Shown one piece after another: positions 1-7,281 of a stretch of 20,962 nucleotides of DNA. The first letter of the stretch is position 1. Every line of letters starts with the position of its first letter. Under the pieces are notes generated by a model. That model was not told the origin of the DNA. It did not search any database and worked only from the letters and a program-made list of their open reading frames with translations. Source of the DNA: DASQPR01 sp035713725 (GTDB taxonomy: Bacteria; Actinomycetota; Actinomycetes; Mycobacteriales; Micromonosporaceae); contig DASTMZ010000050.1 of the NCBI GenBank assembly GCA_035713725.1, forward strand, positions 1 through 20,962. Reading direction: 5' to 3'. A program made the translations under genes and the position numbers.

Positions 1-286
1 GGGCCGGCGATCCGGCGAGTTGTCGGGCGGCCAAGCGCAGCGCGTCGCGCTGGCTCGCGGTCTGGTCGCCGGTCCGAACGTACTGTTCGCTGACGAACCG
101 ACCGGTTCGCTCGACTCGCTAGCCGGCGAGCAGGTCATGGACCTGCTGGTGAGCGCGGCTCGGGATCAGGGCATCACGGTTGTCCTCGTCACGCACGAAC
201 CGCGCGTCGCCGCGTACGCGGATCGTGAGGTCATCGTGCGGGACGGGCGGGTCTCCGCGTACGCATCGGGGCGGGTTGCGTCATGA
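1..286 (+). CDS. ABC transporter ATP-binding protein, C-terminal fragment (MacB/LolD-like)
   Basis: Only the last 94 or so codons lie in the window; the frame is open from base 2 and the start is off the left edge. The fragment holds the ABC signature ELSGGQAQR, whose L is the TTG at 20, so that TTG is not a start. It also has Walker B with D-loop (VLFADEPTGSLD) and an H-loop histidine (VLVTHEPRVAAYADR). The short, clean C-terminus and the SGGQAQRVALARGL wording match ATPases that power FtsX-fold permeases (LolD/MacB group). The stop codon overlaps the start of the downstream permease as ATGA at 283-286, so the two are very probably co-translated and form one transporter. The substrate cannot be told from the sequence. 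Confidence 0.93.
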   Translation, partial: GRRSGELSGGQAQRVALARGLVAGPNVLFADEPTGSLDSLAGEQVMDLLVSAARDQGITVVLVTHEPRVAAYADREVIVRDGRVSAYASGRVAS

Positions 287-2559
287 TCCGTTTCGGACTG
301 CGACTCGCCGTCGCCGGCGGCCGGGAAGCGGTGACGCGGCTGGTTATCGTCGCCCTCGCCGTCGGTCTCGGCGTCGGCCTGCTGCTGGCCACGCTCAGCG
401 GCATCAACGCGGTGAACACGCAGAACGCGCGTTACGCCTGGTTCAACCCCGGCGTGCAGACGACCCCGATCAACCCGACGGACACCGTCAATCCGATGTG
501 GTGGCGCGCCCGGCCCGATTTCTTCGACGGTCAGGAGATCGGTCGCGTCGATCTGGCCGCAACCGGGCCGGTGTCTCCGATTCCGCCCGGCATCACGCAA
601 GTGCCGGGTCCTGGCCAGTATTACGCGTCGCCGAAATTGAGTGAGTTGCTCGCCTCGACGCCGGCGACCGAGCTTGCCGACCGGTTCCCCGGACACCAGA
701 TAGGTACCATCGGCCCGGCTGCGTTGCCGGGCCCCAACTCTCTCGTCATCATCATCGGCCGAACGCCGACGGAGATGTCGCATCTGCCCGGCGCATTCGA
801 GATCAGCAGGATGCAGAAAGCCGTCGATGCCGCGCGGGCAGAGGGCTTCAAGCTTGTCCTTGCCGTAGTCGCCGCGGCGCTGCTGTTCCCGGTACTCATC
901 TTTATCGGCACCGCGGCGCGGCTGGTCGCGACGCGGCGGGAGCAGCGGTTTGCGGCCATGCGTCTGGTCGGCGCGACGCCCGGCCAGATCGCCAAGATGT
1001 CGGCGGCCGAATCGACCGCGGCGGCCGCGATCGGTACGGCCATCGGCTTCGGGGTGTTCCTGTTAACGCGGCATTGGCTCGCCGGCATCCCGTTCACCGG
1101 CGTGCCGTTCTTCCCGAGCGACCTGTCGCTGAACCCGGCCGACATACTGCTGGTCGCGCTCGGCGTGCCGGCCGCTGCCGCAATCACCGCACGGCTCGCG
1201 CTTCGGCGGGTACAGATTTCACCGCTTGGCGTGTCGCGACGCGTGACGCCGCGGCCGCCTCGTGCCTACCGGCTGATCCCAGTCGCAGTCGGCATCCTTG
1301 AGCTCGCGTATTTCGATGGCCGCCGGCCGCACACGACGAATGGTCAGGTGGTGGCGTTCCTGTCCGGGATGCTCGTGGTGATGGCCGGGCTGGTCGTGGC
1401 CGGTCCTTGGCTGACGATGGTCGGCTCACGACTTGTCGCAATTCGCTCGCGCCGACCGGCAACGCTCATCGCCGCGCGACGGCTCGCCGATAACCCAAGT
1501 GCCGGCTTCCGCTCGGTGAGCGGCCTGGTTTTGGCGCTTTTCGTGGCGACCGTCGCCATCGGCACGATCACGACGGTCGTGGCGAATCGCGGTCACAACC
1601 GCAGCGGCAACTCGGCCACCGTGATGTCGATGATGTACCCGCCGAGCGGGCGCAACGCACCGACATCGGTGCCCGACGCGGTCACCGCTGCGCTTCGTGC
1701 GACCGTCGGCGTGCGGACCACCGTGACGGTGCACAACAACCCCGACCAGCCGCCTCCCGACGCGGCGCCGCCACCGGTCGTGCAGCGTCGTGGCGCGGGT
1801 GGTGGTGGTGGCCTGTCCCAAGTGAACGGCGCGGATCTTCCGGGCCTCGTGTCCTGTGCCGACCTCACCCCGACGCCGTCACTCGGTCGGTGCGCGTCCG
1901 GCGCGAGCGTCGCCTACGTCGACCCGGCATTCCAGATGCCATCGGCGGCGACGCAAAACCAACCGTCGTCGAAGATCACCTGGCCGACTGCGCCGGAGTC
2001 CGTCGCGCAACTTGATCGGTTGCCGCTGCTGTCACTGGCGGTCGTAACGGACGGATCGAAGTCCGCCCTCGAGCACACGCGCACAGTTCTCGAGACCGCG
2101 TACCCGACCAGTCAGCAACCGCCGGCGACCGACGACGACTTCAGCGTCGACGCCTCGAACACGCTGACGTCGTGGCAGCAGCTCGCGAACGTGGCCATCC
2201 TGACGAGCCTTGTCGTCGCCGGCTGCAGCCTCGCGGTCAGCGTCGCCGGTGGGCTAGCCGAGCGGAAGCGTCCGTTCAGTCTGCTTCGCCTCAGCGGTGC
2301 GCCGCTCGCGCTGCTGCGCCGCGTGGTGACGCTGGAAACGGCCGTGCCGCTGCTCGCCGTGGCGGTGGTCGCGATCGGCGTGGGGTTCCTTGCCGCCAAC
2401 CTGTTCCTGCGGGCGCAGTTGCAGTACACGGTGCGGCCACCCGGAATCGCCTACTACGTAACCGTCGCGGGCGGGCTCGTCGCGTGCCTCGGGATCGTTG
2501 CCGCCACGATGCCGATGCTCCGGCGCATGACCGGGCCGGAGACGGCGCGCAACGAGTGA
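283..2559 (+). CDS. FtsX-type ABC transporter permease
   Basis: A 758-residue membrane protein with about ten hydrophobic segments (near residues 20-40, 189-212, 242-264, 286-306, 329-345, 355-380, 410-433, 638-660, 686-712 and 725-748). This is the doubled FtsX layout usual in actinobacterial MacB-like exporters. Each half carries the cytosolic coupling signature after a helix: EQRFAAMRLVGATPGQI near 219 and RPFSLLRLSGAPLALL near 668. The two large soluble parts, about 41-188 and 434-637, should face outside. The second contains a Pro-rich then Gly-rich linker near residues 488-512, probably a flexible spacer. The ATG overlaps the stop of the ATPase gene (ATGA), which fixes the start and implies translational coupling. 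Such pairs export peptides, lipids or drugs or act in envelope signalling; the cargo here is unknown. Confidence 0.9.
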   Translation: MIRFGLRLAVAGGREAVTRLVIVALAVGLGVGLLLATLSGINAVNTQNARYAWFNPGVQTTPINPTDTVNPMWWRARPDFFDGQEIGRVDLAATGPVSPIPPGITQVPGPGQYYASPKLSELLASTPATELADRFPGHQIGTIGPAALPGPNSLVIIIGRTPTEMSHLPGAFEISRMQKAVDAARAEGFKLVLAVVAAALLFPVLIFIGTAARLVATRREQRFAAMRLVGATPGQIAKMSAAESTAAAAIGTAIGFGVFLLTRHWLAGIPFTGVPFFPSDLSLNPADILLVALGVPAAAAITARLALRRVQISPLGVSRRVTPRPPRAYRLIPVAVGILELAYFDGRRPHTTNGQVVAFLSGMLVVMAGLVVAGPWLTMVGSRLVAIRSRRPATLIAARRLADNPSAGFRSVSGLVLALFVATVAIGTITTVVANRGHNRSGNSATVMSMMYPPSGRNAPTSVPDAVTAALRATVGVRTTVTVHNNPDQPPPDAAPPPVVQRRGAGGGGGLSQVNGADLPGLVSCADLTPTPSLGRCASGASVAYVDPAFQMPSAATQNQPSSKITWPTAPESVAQLDRLPLLSLAVVTDGSKSALEHTRTVLETAYPTSQQPPATDDDFSVDASNTLTSWQQLANVAILTSLVVAGCSLAVSVAGGLAERKRPFSLLRLSGAPLALLRRVVTLETAVPLLAVAVVAIGVGFLAANLFLRAQLQYTVRPPGIAYYVTVAGGLVACLGIVAATMPMLRRMTGPETARNE

Positions 2560-2580
2560 GTCAGGCGCCGAGGGTCCGGC

Positions 2581-2638
2581 CAACTTCACTGAGGTTGCGG
2601 TCATTTCGCGCGCGGAGGCAGCAACGTCCGTGAAGTTG
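2581..2638. repeat. Long imperfect inverted repeat downstream of the FtsX-like gene
   Basis: CAACTTCAC (2581-2589) pairs exactly with GTGAAGTTG (2630-2638). Inside it, GTTGC (2594-2598) pairs with GCAAC (2621-2625), leaving a symmetric 4x4 internal loop and a 22-nt apical loop. The symmetry suggests a folded RNA element or a dispersed intergenic repeat rather than chance. No second copy was noticed in this window. Confidence 0.5.
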
Positions 2639-2654
2639 CGACGATCATGCGAGA

Positions 2655-2682
2655 GGGAGACGGACCGGCCGGACCGTCTCCC
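2655..2682. terminator. Probable bidirectional terminator hairpin
   Basis: GGGAGACGG (2655-2663) pairs with CCGTCTCCC (2674-2682). The middle, ACCGGCCGGA, is itself self-complementary apart from one A-A mismatch. The hairpin lies between the convergent FtsX-like gene (ends 2559) and ctaF (ends 2698), where a shared terminator is expected. No U-tract follows, as is usual in high-GC actinobacteria. Confidence 0.6.
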
Positions 2683-2697
2683 CGCACGGCAGCTCGG

Positions 2698-3123
2698 TCA
2701 GTGGGCGCGACGTGAGCCGGTGTAATACTCGAACACCAACGCGGCCGCGCTCAGCACCGTGAAGACCAGGCCCAGGATGATGATCCACACAGCCCAGTAG
2801 GCGATGCCGATCCCGGCGATCAGGGCGCACAGCGCGATGCCGAACGGCCAGTAGCTCCCCGGGCTGAAGAAGCCGACCTCGCCGGCGCCGTCAGCGATCT
2901 CGGCATCCGCGCGGTCCTCCGGCCGGAGGTCGATGCGCCGTGACACGAACCAGAAGTAGCCGCCGCACATCAGGCACAGCAGACCGGCAAGGATCAGGCC
3001 GACGACGCCGACCCACTCGACGCGATGGGGCTGTGAGTATTCCTGCGACCACCAGGCATAGACGCCACACGCCACGAACAGGAACGCCGCCACGAGGCCG
3101 AAGATCCGCCACTCACTCTTCAT
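2698..3123 (-). CDS. ctaF: Cytochrome c oxidase subunit IV (actinobacterial type)
   Basis: A 141-residue membrane protein with about four hydrophobic helices, starting MKSEWRIFG. The loop holds PEDRADAEIADGAGEVGFFSPGSYWP, the hallmark stretch of the actinobacterial subunit IV of aa3 oxidase (M. tuberculosis Rv2199c family). Subunit IV is a small accessory subunit of the proton-pumping oxidase in the respiratory supercomplex in the cytoplasmic membrane. The ATG at 3121-3123 lies 10 bases after the ctaC stop, so both are almost certainly one transcript. The catalytic subunit ctaD, ctaE and the qcr genes are not in the window. Confidence 0.93.
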   Translation of the reverse strand: MKSEWRIFGLVAAFLFVACGVYAWWSQEYSQPHRVEWVGVVGLILAGLLCLMCGGYFWFVSRRIDLRPEDRADAEIADGAGEVGFFSPGSYWPFGIALCALIAGIGIAYWAVWIIILGLVFTVLSAAALVFEYYTGSRRAH

Positions 3124-3133
3124 CGTCTGTCCC

Positions 3134-4039
3134 TCACGGCGTCGCGGTATTGGCGGTCGGTGACGTGTCGTACGGGAACGTCGTCGTCGCGTAGGGCGCC
3201 TCGCCGATCGACTGCAACGCCTGCGGTGTGCTCATGCCCTGGCGTTTGGCGGCCAGGAACGCGGCGAACTGCGTGGGCGTCACCGAACGCAGCTCGAAGT
3301 TCATCTGCGAGTGGTACGTGCCGCACAGCTCCGCACAGCGGCCGACGTACGCGCCGGTCTTGTCGATGGTGACCTCGAACTGGTTCTGTACGCCCGGAAT
3401 CACGTCGCGCTTGAACAACAACGCCGGCACCCAGAACGAGTGGATCACGTCGTCGGAGTGCTCCGTGAACAGGATCGTCTCGTTGGTCGGCACGACAAGC
3501 ACCGGGATGTACCCGCTGTCACCGATCGTGGTCAGCTGCTGGCCGGACGCGTCGACGTTGTCGGCGCCCTCGTAGCTGAACTGCCAGTTCCACTTGAACG
3601 CGGTGATCTGGACGGTCAGGTCCGGGTTCTTGGTGATCTTGTCAACGTACGTCTCCGCGGTCGCCGTGTAGAAGAACAGCACGGCGATGATGAGGAACGG
3701 AATCACCGTGTAGACAAGTTCGATCGGCAGGTTGTAGCGCGTCTGCAGCGGCAGCTCGGTATCGGTCTTGCGCTTGTGGTAGCGGATCAGGCACCAGAAG
3801 ATCAGGCCCCACACGATCACACCGACGGTCAGCGCAGCGATCGTCGAGCCGATCCACAGGCCGTGCATCCGGCGCGCCTGCGCGGTGATTCCCTGCGGCC
3901 AGCCGAACGAGAACGCCTGGTCGATGGAACAGCCGGACAGCACAATCGCAGAAATCGCGCCGAGCGCCGCGACCGCGATGATTCTGCCGCGCCGCGACAT
4001 CCGTGCCGACCGCCGGACGTGGGAATCCCTTGCGACCAC
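3134..4039 (-). CDS. ctaC: Cytochrome c oxidase subunit II, CuA-containing lipoprotein
   Basis: Subunit II takes electrons from cytochrome c (the cytochrome cc subunit in actinobacteria) through its binuclear CuA centre and passes them to subunit I. From the chosen GTG (4037-4039) it is 301 residues. A lipoprotein signal ends in the lipobox LSGC (Cys37), two membrane helices follow near 62-87 and 103-128, then an extracytoplasmic cupredoxin domain. All CuA ligands are present: His200 (VIHSFW), then C235-A-E237-L-C239-G-T-Y-H243-S-Q-M246. Start choice: the GTG follows a perfect AAGGAGG by 9 nt, whereas the in-frame ATG at 3998-4000, 13 codons downstream, has no such site. The frame stays open upstream, but that extension is antisense to the desulfurase gene and is not real coding. 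The gene lies upstream of ctaF in one operon. Confidence 0.95.
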   Translation of the reverse strand: MVARDSHVRRSARMSRRGRIIAVAALGAISAIVLSGCSIDQAFSFGWPQGITAQARRMHGLWIGSTIAALTVGVIVWGLIFWCLIRYHKRKTDTELPLQTRYNLPIELVYTVIPFLIIAVLFFYTATAETYVDKITKNPDLTVQITAFKWNWQFSYEGADNVDASGQQLTTIGDSGYIPVLVVPTNETILFTEHSDDVIHSFWVPALLFKRDVIPGVQNQFEVTIDKTGAYVGRCAELCGTYHSQMNFELRSVTPTQFAAFLAAKRQGMSTPQALQSIGEAPYATTTFPYDTSPTANTATP

Positions 4040-4048
4040 CTGGTCCTG

Positions 4049-4055
4049 CCTCCTT
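4049..4055 (-). promoter_or_regulatory. Strong ribosome binding site for ctaC
   Basis: The minus strand reads AAGGAGG, a full match to the anti-Shine-Dalgarno core, 9 nt before GTG 4039. It decides the ctaC start in favour of the GTG over the downstream ATG at 4000. Confidence 0.8.
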
Positions 4056-4106
4056 AGCAGTTCCGCTGCCCGCGCGCCCGCGTGACGGGGCGTCCTCGAC
4101 GCTCGC

Positions 4107-4127
4107 ACAGTACTCGACCAAGGTCGA
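4107..4127 (-). promoter_or_regulatory. Candidate ctaC promoter -10 with adjacent palindrome
   Basis: On the minus strand TACTGT (4112-4107) fits the actinobacterial TAnnnT -10 pattern. It lies directly beside the palindrome TCGACC-AA-GGTCGA (4114-4127), which could be an operator overlapping the spacer. No convincing -35 was found. This is inference from position in the divergent ctaC/desulfurase region. Confidence 0.3.
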
Positions 4128-4185
4128 CGGCACGGTCCTGGGGTGGCCGGATCGACGCGCCTGCCCGAATCACCACAGCTGACGA

Positions 4186-4191
4186 TACCGT
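4186..4191 (+). promoter_or_regulatory. Candidate -10 element of a leaderless desulfurase transcript
   Basis: TACCGT matches the TAnnnT -10 consensus and ends exactly 7 nt before the GTG at 4198, so transcription would start at or beside the start codon. No Shine-Dalgarno is visible before that GTG, which agrees with a leaderless mRNA. Confidence 0.5.
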
Positions 4192-4197
4192 CGGGGC

Positions 4198-5343
4198 GTG
4201 GCCAGGAAGGCGAACGGCGGCAACGCGCCGCACGGCTACTTCGACGCAGCGACCGCGGCACCGATGCATCCAGTCGCTCGCGAGGCGTTGCTCGCCGCGC
4301 TCGACGACGGCTGGGCCGATCCGACGAAGCTCTACGCGCAGGCGCGCCGGGCCGCCCAGTTGCTCGACGCAGCGCGCGACGCCATTGCCGACTGCCTCGG
4401 CGCACGTGCGGACGAGGTGGTGTTCTGCGCGTCCGGCAGCCATGCGGCGACGGTCGCGATCCAGGGTGCGCGAATCGCCCGCACCACGGTCGGCGACGTG
4501 GTCGTGCACTCCGCGGTCGAACATTCCGCGGTGCTCCGTGCCGCCCAGCAGGGGCCGTCCGTAGAGATCGCCGTCGACCTGCTCGGCCGTGTCGACACGG
4601 ACGCGTTGGCCGCCGCGGTGCGCAAGCCGGGCGTCGCGGTCGCGGCCGTGCAGAGCGCCAATCATGAAGTGGGTACGGTGCAGCCGATCGCGGCCGCCTA
4701 CGACGCGTGTACCGCAGCGAACGTGGCCTTGTACGTGGACGCCGCACAAACGATTCCGTGGCAACCACTGCCGGACACTTGGTCTATCGCGTCGGCGAGC
4801 GCCGTGAAGTGGGGCGGACCGGCTGGCATCGGCGTGCTTGCGGTGCGGCGCGGCGTTCGATGGCAACGGCCCTGGCCGGTCGACCGGACCGATCCGTGGA
4901 CGGTGTCGTTGCCGCTCGCCGTCGCGGCGGCTGCCGCGTTGCGCAGCGTACGTACGGACGCGGCGACCGAAGCGGCCCGGCTCAGTGCGCTCGTCGACCG
5001 GATCCGGGCGGAGGTCGGCGCGACCGTGCCCGACGTCGAGGTGGTCGGCGATCCGATCGACCGGGTGCCGCACATCGTCACGTTCTCGTGCCTCTACGCG
5101 GACGGCGAGGCGATGCTGCACGCCCTGGACCGGCACGGCTTCGCGGTCTCGTCCGGCTCGGCGTGTACGGCATCCACATTGCGCCCGTCACACGTACTCG
5201 CGGCGATGGGTGTCCTCACCCACGGCAACATCCGGGTATCGCTGCATCCGGGCGTCCGGGACGACGACGTGACCCGGTTCCTCGCCGTACTCCCGGCGAT
5301 CGTGGCCGACGTCCGTGCCGAGGCCGGAGTCACCGACCTATGA
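4198..5343 (+). CDS. Cysteine desulfurase (class V PLP enzyme, NifS/IscS-like)
   Basis: A 381-residue PLP enzyme that takes sulfur from L-cysteine as an enzyme-bound persulfide, giving alanine. Visible motifs: N-terminal YFDAATAAP (family YLDNAATTP), VEHSAVL with the PLP-stacking His109, ANHEVGT with Asn155, YVDAAQT with Asp181 and Gln184, the Schiff-base lysine Lys204 in SAVKWGGPAGIGVL, and the catalytic loop SSGSACTAST with Cys323. Start: GTG at 4198 has no Shine-Dalgarno but a -10 at the leaderless distance. The stop overlaps the TusA gene as ATGA, so the freed sulfur probably passes to that carrier. In Streptomyces and others the two are, from recall, often one fused polypeptide. Oddity: the His normally just before the PLP lysine (SxHK) is Val203. 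It lies where M. tuberculosis has asnB, divergent from ctaC. Confidence 0.92.
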   Translation: MARKANGGNAPHGYFDAATAAPMHPVAREALLAALDDGWADPTKLYAQARRAAQLLDAARDAIADCLGARADEVVFCASGSHAATVAIQGARIARTTVGDVVVHSAVEHSAVLRAAQQGPSVEIAVDLLGRVDTDALAAAVRKPGVAVAAVQSANHEVGTVQPIAAAYDACTAANVALYVDAAQTIPWQPLPDTWSIASASAVKWGGPAGIGVLAVRRGVRWQRPWPVDRTDPWTVSLPLAVAAAAALRSVRTDAATEAARLSALVDRIRAEVGATVPDVEVVGDPIDRVPHIVTFSCLYADGEAMLHALDRHGFAVSSGSACTASTLRPSHVLAAMGVLTHGNIRVSLHPGVRDDDVTRFLAVLPAIVADVRAEAGVTDL

Positions 5344-5561
5344 CCGAGCCCGAGATCCTCGACTGCCGCGGCCAGCGCTGTCCATTGCCGGTCATCGCGC
5401 TGGCGCGGCGCCTGCCCGCTTTGCCGATCGGAGCGACGCTCCGCGTGCTCGCCGACGATCCGGCGGCCGCCGCGGACATTCCCGCCTGGTGTCGCTTGCG
5501 CGGGCAGGAGTACGCCGGCACCCCCGCCGCGGACACGTACGACGTGCGACGCGTGAGCTGA
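5340..5561 (+). CDS. TusA-family sulfur carrier protein
   Basis: A 73-residue protein of the TusA/YeeD/SirA fold. The N-terminal motif LDCRGQRCPLPVIALARRL contains the CPxP cysteine that carries the persulfide, preceded by the usual Asp and Gly. The ATG overlaps the desulfurase stop (ATGA, 5340-5343), so translation is probably coupled and the two should act as a sulfur-relay pair. The final target (tRNA thiolation, molybdenum cofactor or another thio-cofactor) cannot be read from the window. The length is typical of the family (about 70-80 residues). It ends 44 bases from the convergent adenosine kinase gene. Confidence 0.88.
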   Translation: MTEPEILDCRGQRCPLPVIALARRLPALPIGATLRVLADDPAAAADIPAWCRLRGQEYAGTPAADTYDVRRVS

Positions 5562-5600
5562 CGGCTCAGGCTGGCGCTCAGACGACGGCTCAGGCTGGCG
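5560..5600. repeat. 17-bp direct repeat after the tusA stop
   Basis: GACGGCTCAGGCTGGCG occurs at 5560-5576 and again, identical, at 5584-5600 (period 24). It begins on the last two bases of the tusA stop codon and fills almost the whole gap between the convergent tusA and adenosine kinase genes. It is probably a small slippage duplication; no hairpin terminator is obvious here. Confidence 0.75.
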
Positions 5601-5605
5601 GTCGG

Positions 5606-6592
5606 TCAGGCGAGCGTGGCGACCAGGTGCGGACGCACCTCGTCGGCCGCGTCGTCGCCGTAGGAGAGCGCGAGCCGCTTGGTGAACTCGTCAGGGCTCA
5701 CCAGATACTCCTGCGTGCCCACGGTCTCCAGGACGAGGGTGGCGAGCATCGAACCGACCTGCGCGGCGCGTTCCAGCCCGAGTCCCCACGACAGCGCGGA
5801 GAAGAAGCCGGCCCGGAAACCGTCGCCGACGCCGGTCGGGTCGTAGGCGTGCACCTCCTTGGCAATCGGCACCTCGACGGTGTCAAGGCCGCGGCCGGTG
5901 ATGCGTACGCCGAGCTTGCCCAGCGTGGTGACCCGGACACCGACCCGGTCGAGCACCTCGGCGTCGGAGTAGCCGGTCTTCGACTCGAGCAGCTCCTTCT
6001 CGTAGTCGTTGGTCAACAGATACGCGGCGCCCTCGATCAGTGCCCGGACGTCCGTGCCGGACATGCGCGCGAGCTGCTGCGACGGGTCGGCGACGAAGTC
6101 GTACCCACGATCGCGACACTCCTGCGTGTGCCGGACCATGGCGGCCGGGTCGTTCGGGCTGACGATCACGAGATCGATGCCGCCGATGCGGGCGGCGGTC
6201 GGCGCCAGCTCGATGTTGCGAGCCTCGCTCATGGCACCCGCGTAGAACGACCCGATCTGGCACATGTCCTCGTCGGTCGTGCAGACGAAGCGCGCCGTGT
6301 GGGCGGTCTCGCTGACCCACAGCGACCCGCAGTCCACGTTGTTGCGCTCCAGCCACGACCGGTAGTCGTCGAAGTCGCGGCCTACCGCGCCGACCAGCAC
6401 TGGGTGCAGGCCGAGCTGGCCCATGCCGAACGCGATGTTCGGCGCGATGCCGCCGCGGCGCACGACGAGATCGTCGACGAGGAACGAGAGCGAGACCTTG
6501 TGCAGCTGGTCGGCGATGAATTGCTCAGCGAACCGGCCGGGGAAGTGCATCAGGTGATCGGTGGCGATCGAACCGGTCACGACGATCTTCAT
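5606..6592 (-). CDS. adoK: Adenosine kinase, PfkB/ribokinase family
   Basis: A 328-residue PfkB-family kinase that would phosphorylate adenosine to AMP in purine salvage. The N-terminus VTGSIATDHLMHFPGRFAEQ and the run HKVSLSFLVDDLVVRRGG are strikingly like M. tuberculosis AdoK (Rv2202c), as are SETAHTARF, GAMSEARNI, ADPSQQLARMSG and LLTNDYE. The sugar-binding Gly-Gly pair is at 47-48. The C-terminal PfkB signature DPTGVGDGFRAG (251-262) contains the catalytic base Asp257. ATG at 6590-6592 has AGGGA upstream on the minus strand, and a TAGGCT -10-like box lies at 6634-6629. Generic annotation would say carbohydrate kinase; the adenosine assignment rests on recalled similarity to AdoK and on the shared neighbourhood. 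Confidence 0.88.
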   Translation of the reverse strand: MKIVVTGSIATDHLMHFPGRFAEQFIADQLHKVSLSFLVDDLVVRRGGIAPNIAFGMGQLGLHPVLVGAVGRDFDDYRSWLERNNVDCGSLWVSETAHTARFVCTTDEDMCQIGSFYAGAMSEARNIELAPTAARIGGIDLVIVSPNDPAAMVRHTQECRDRGYDFVADPSQQLARMSGTDVRALIEGAAYLLTNDYEKELLESKTGYSDAEVLDRVGVRVTTLGKLGVRITGRGLDTVEVPIAKEVHAYDPTGVGDGFRAGFFSALSWGLGLERAAQVGSMLATLVLETVGTQEYLVSPDEFTKRLALSYGDDAADEVRPHLVATLA

Positions 6593-6760
6593 GAGGCCAT
6601 CCCTGCGTACGACTCGACGGAGGCGATCAGCCTAGCGGCCTGGTCTGGGCGTCGCAGCATTGACCGGACATCCCGGATGGCGGAAAGCAATCGAGCCCGC
6701 TCGCGCAGACGCGGGTCGCGTCCGGCGGCGGGCTCGACTCGGGTGCTGGTAGCCGACCGA

Positions 6761-7123
6761 TTAGTGGAACGAGTCGCCACAAGCGCAGGAGCCCGAGGCA
6801 TTCGGGTTGTCGATCGTGAAGCCTTGCGCGTCGATCCGGTCCGCAAAGTCGATCGTGGCGCCGGTCAGGTAGGGCGCCGACATGCGATCGACAACGACCT
6901 CGACGCCGCTGAACTCGTGCACGAGGTCGCCGTCGAGTGCGCGCTCGTCGAAGAACAGCTGATAGCGCAGGCCGGAGCAACCGCCCGGCTGAACTGCGAT
7001 GCGCAGCCGGAGGTCGTCACGGCCCTCCTGGTCGAGCAGCGCCTTCACCTTCACGGCCGCGACATCGGTGAGCGTGACGGACGGTGTGGTGTCGGTCTGG
7101 TTCTCGGTCTGCGAGACGGTCAC
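6761..7123 (-). CDS. erpA: HesB/IscA/ErpA-type iron-sulfur cluster insertion protein
   Basis: A 120-residue A-type carrier that binds an Fe-S cluster and hands it to apo-enzymes. The three ligand cysteines are present: Cys49 in QPGGCSGLRYQLFF, and Cys113 and Cys115 in the C-terminal SCACGDSFH, preceded by the family motif GFTIDNPNASG. The first 12 residues are polar and probably disordered. Start: GTG at 7121-7123 with GGGAG 6 nt upstream on the minus strand. The frame stays open far upstream, but that part is an antiparallel shadow of glycerate kinase. It lies between glycerate kinase and adenosine kinase, as Rv2204c does in M. tuberculosis. ErpA versus IscA cannot be settled from sequence alone. 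Confidence 0.9.
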   Translation of the reverse strand: MTVSQTENQTDTTPSVTLTDVAAVKVKALLDQEGRDDLRLRIAVQPGGCSGLRYQLFFDERALDGDLVHEFSGVEVVVDRMSAPYLTGATIDFADRIDAQGFTIDNPNASGSCACGDSFH

Positions 7124-7281
7124 TATGTGCTCCCAAGCGAGAGGAACTGAAGTCACATCGGATCTGTACCCAATACTCGCACGAGGCGCCGCATTCGCCA
7201 CCACTACGACGGTCCGAACGCGCGTTACGTGTGACACGGTCATCACGTGAGGTATGCGTACAGTCTTGTTGTTTGTCCGAA

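Noticed and set aside
4040..4768. Upstream extension of the ctaC frame on the minus strand to a 544-residue ORF
   Set aside because: The extra part is Arg/Pro-rich with no family motif and lies antisense to the desulfurase gene; the AAGGAGG-GTG start at 4039 explains ctaC fully.
5315..7150. A 611-codon plus-strand open frame
   Set aside because: It is antisense to adenosine kinase and erpA, begins inside the desulfurase end, and shows only the GC-rich frame bias of an antiparallel shadow.
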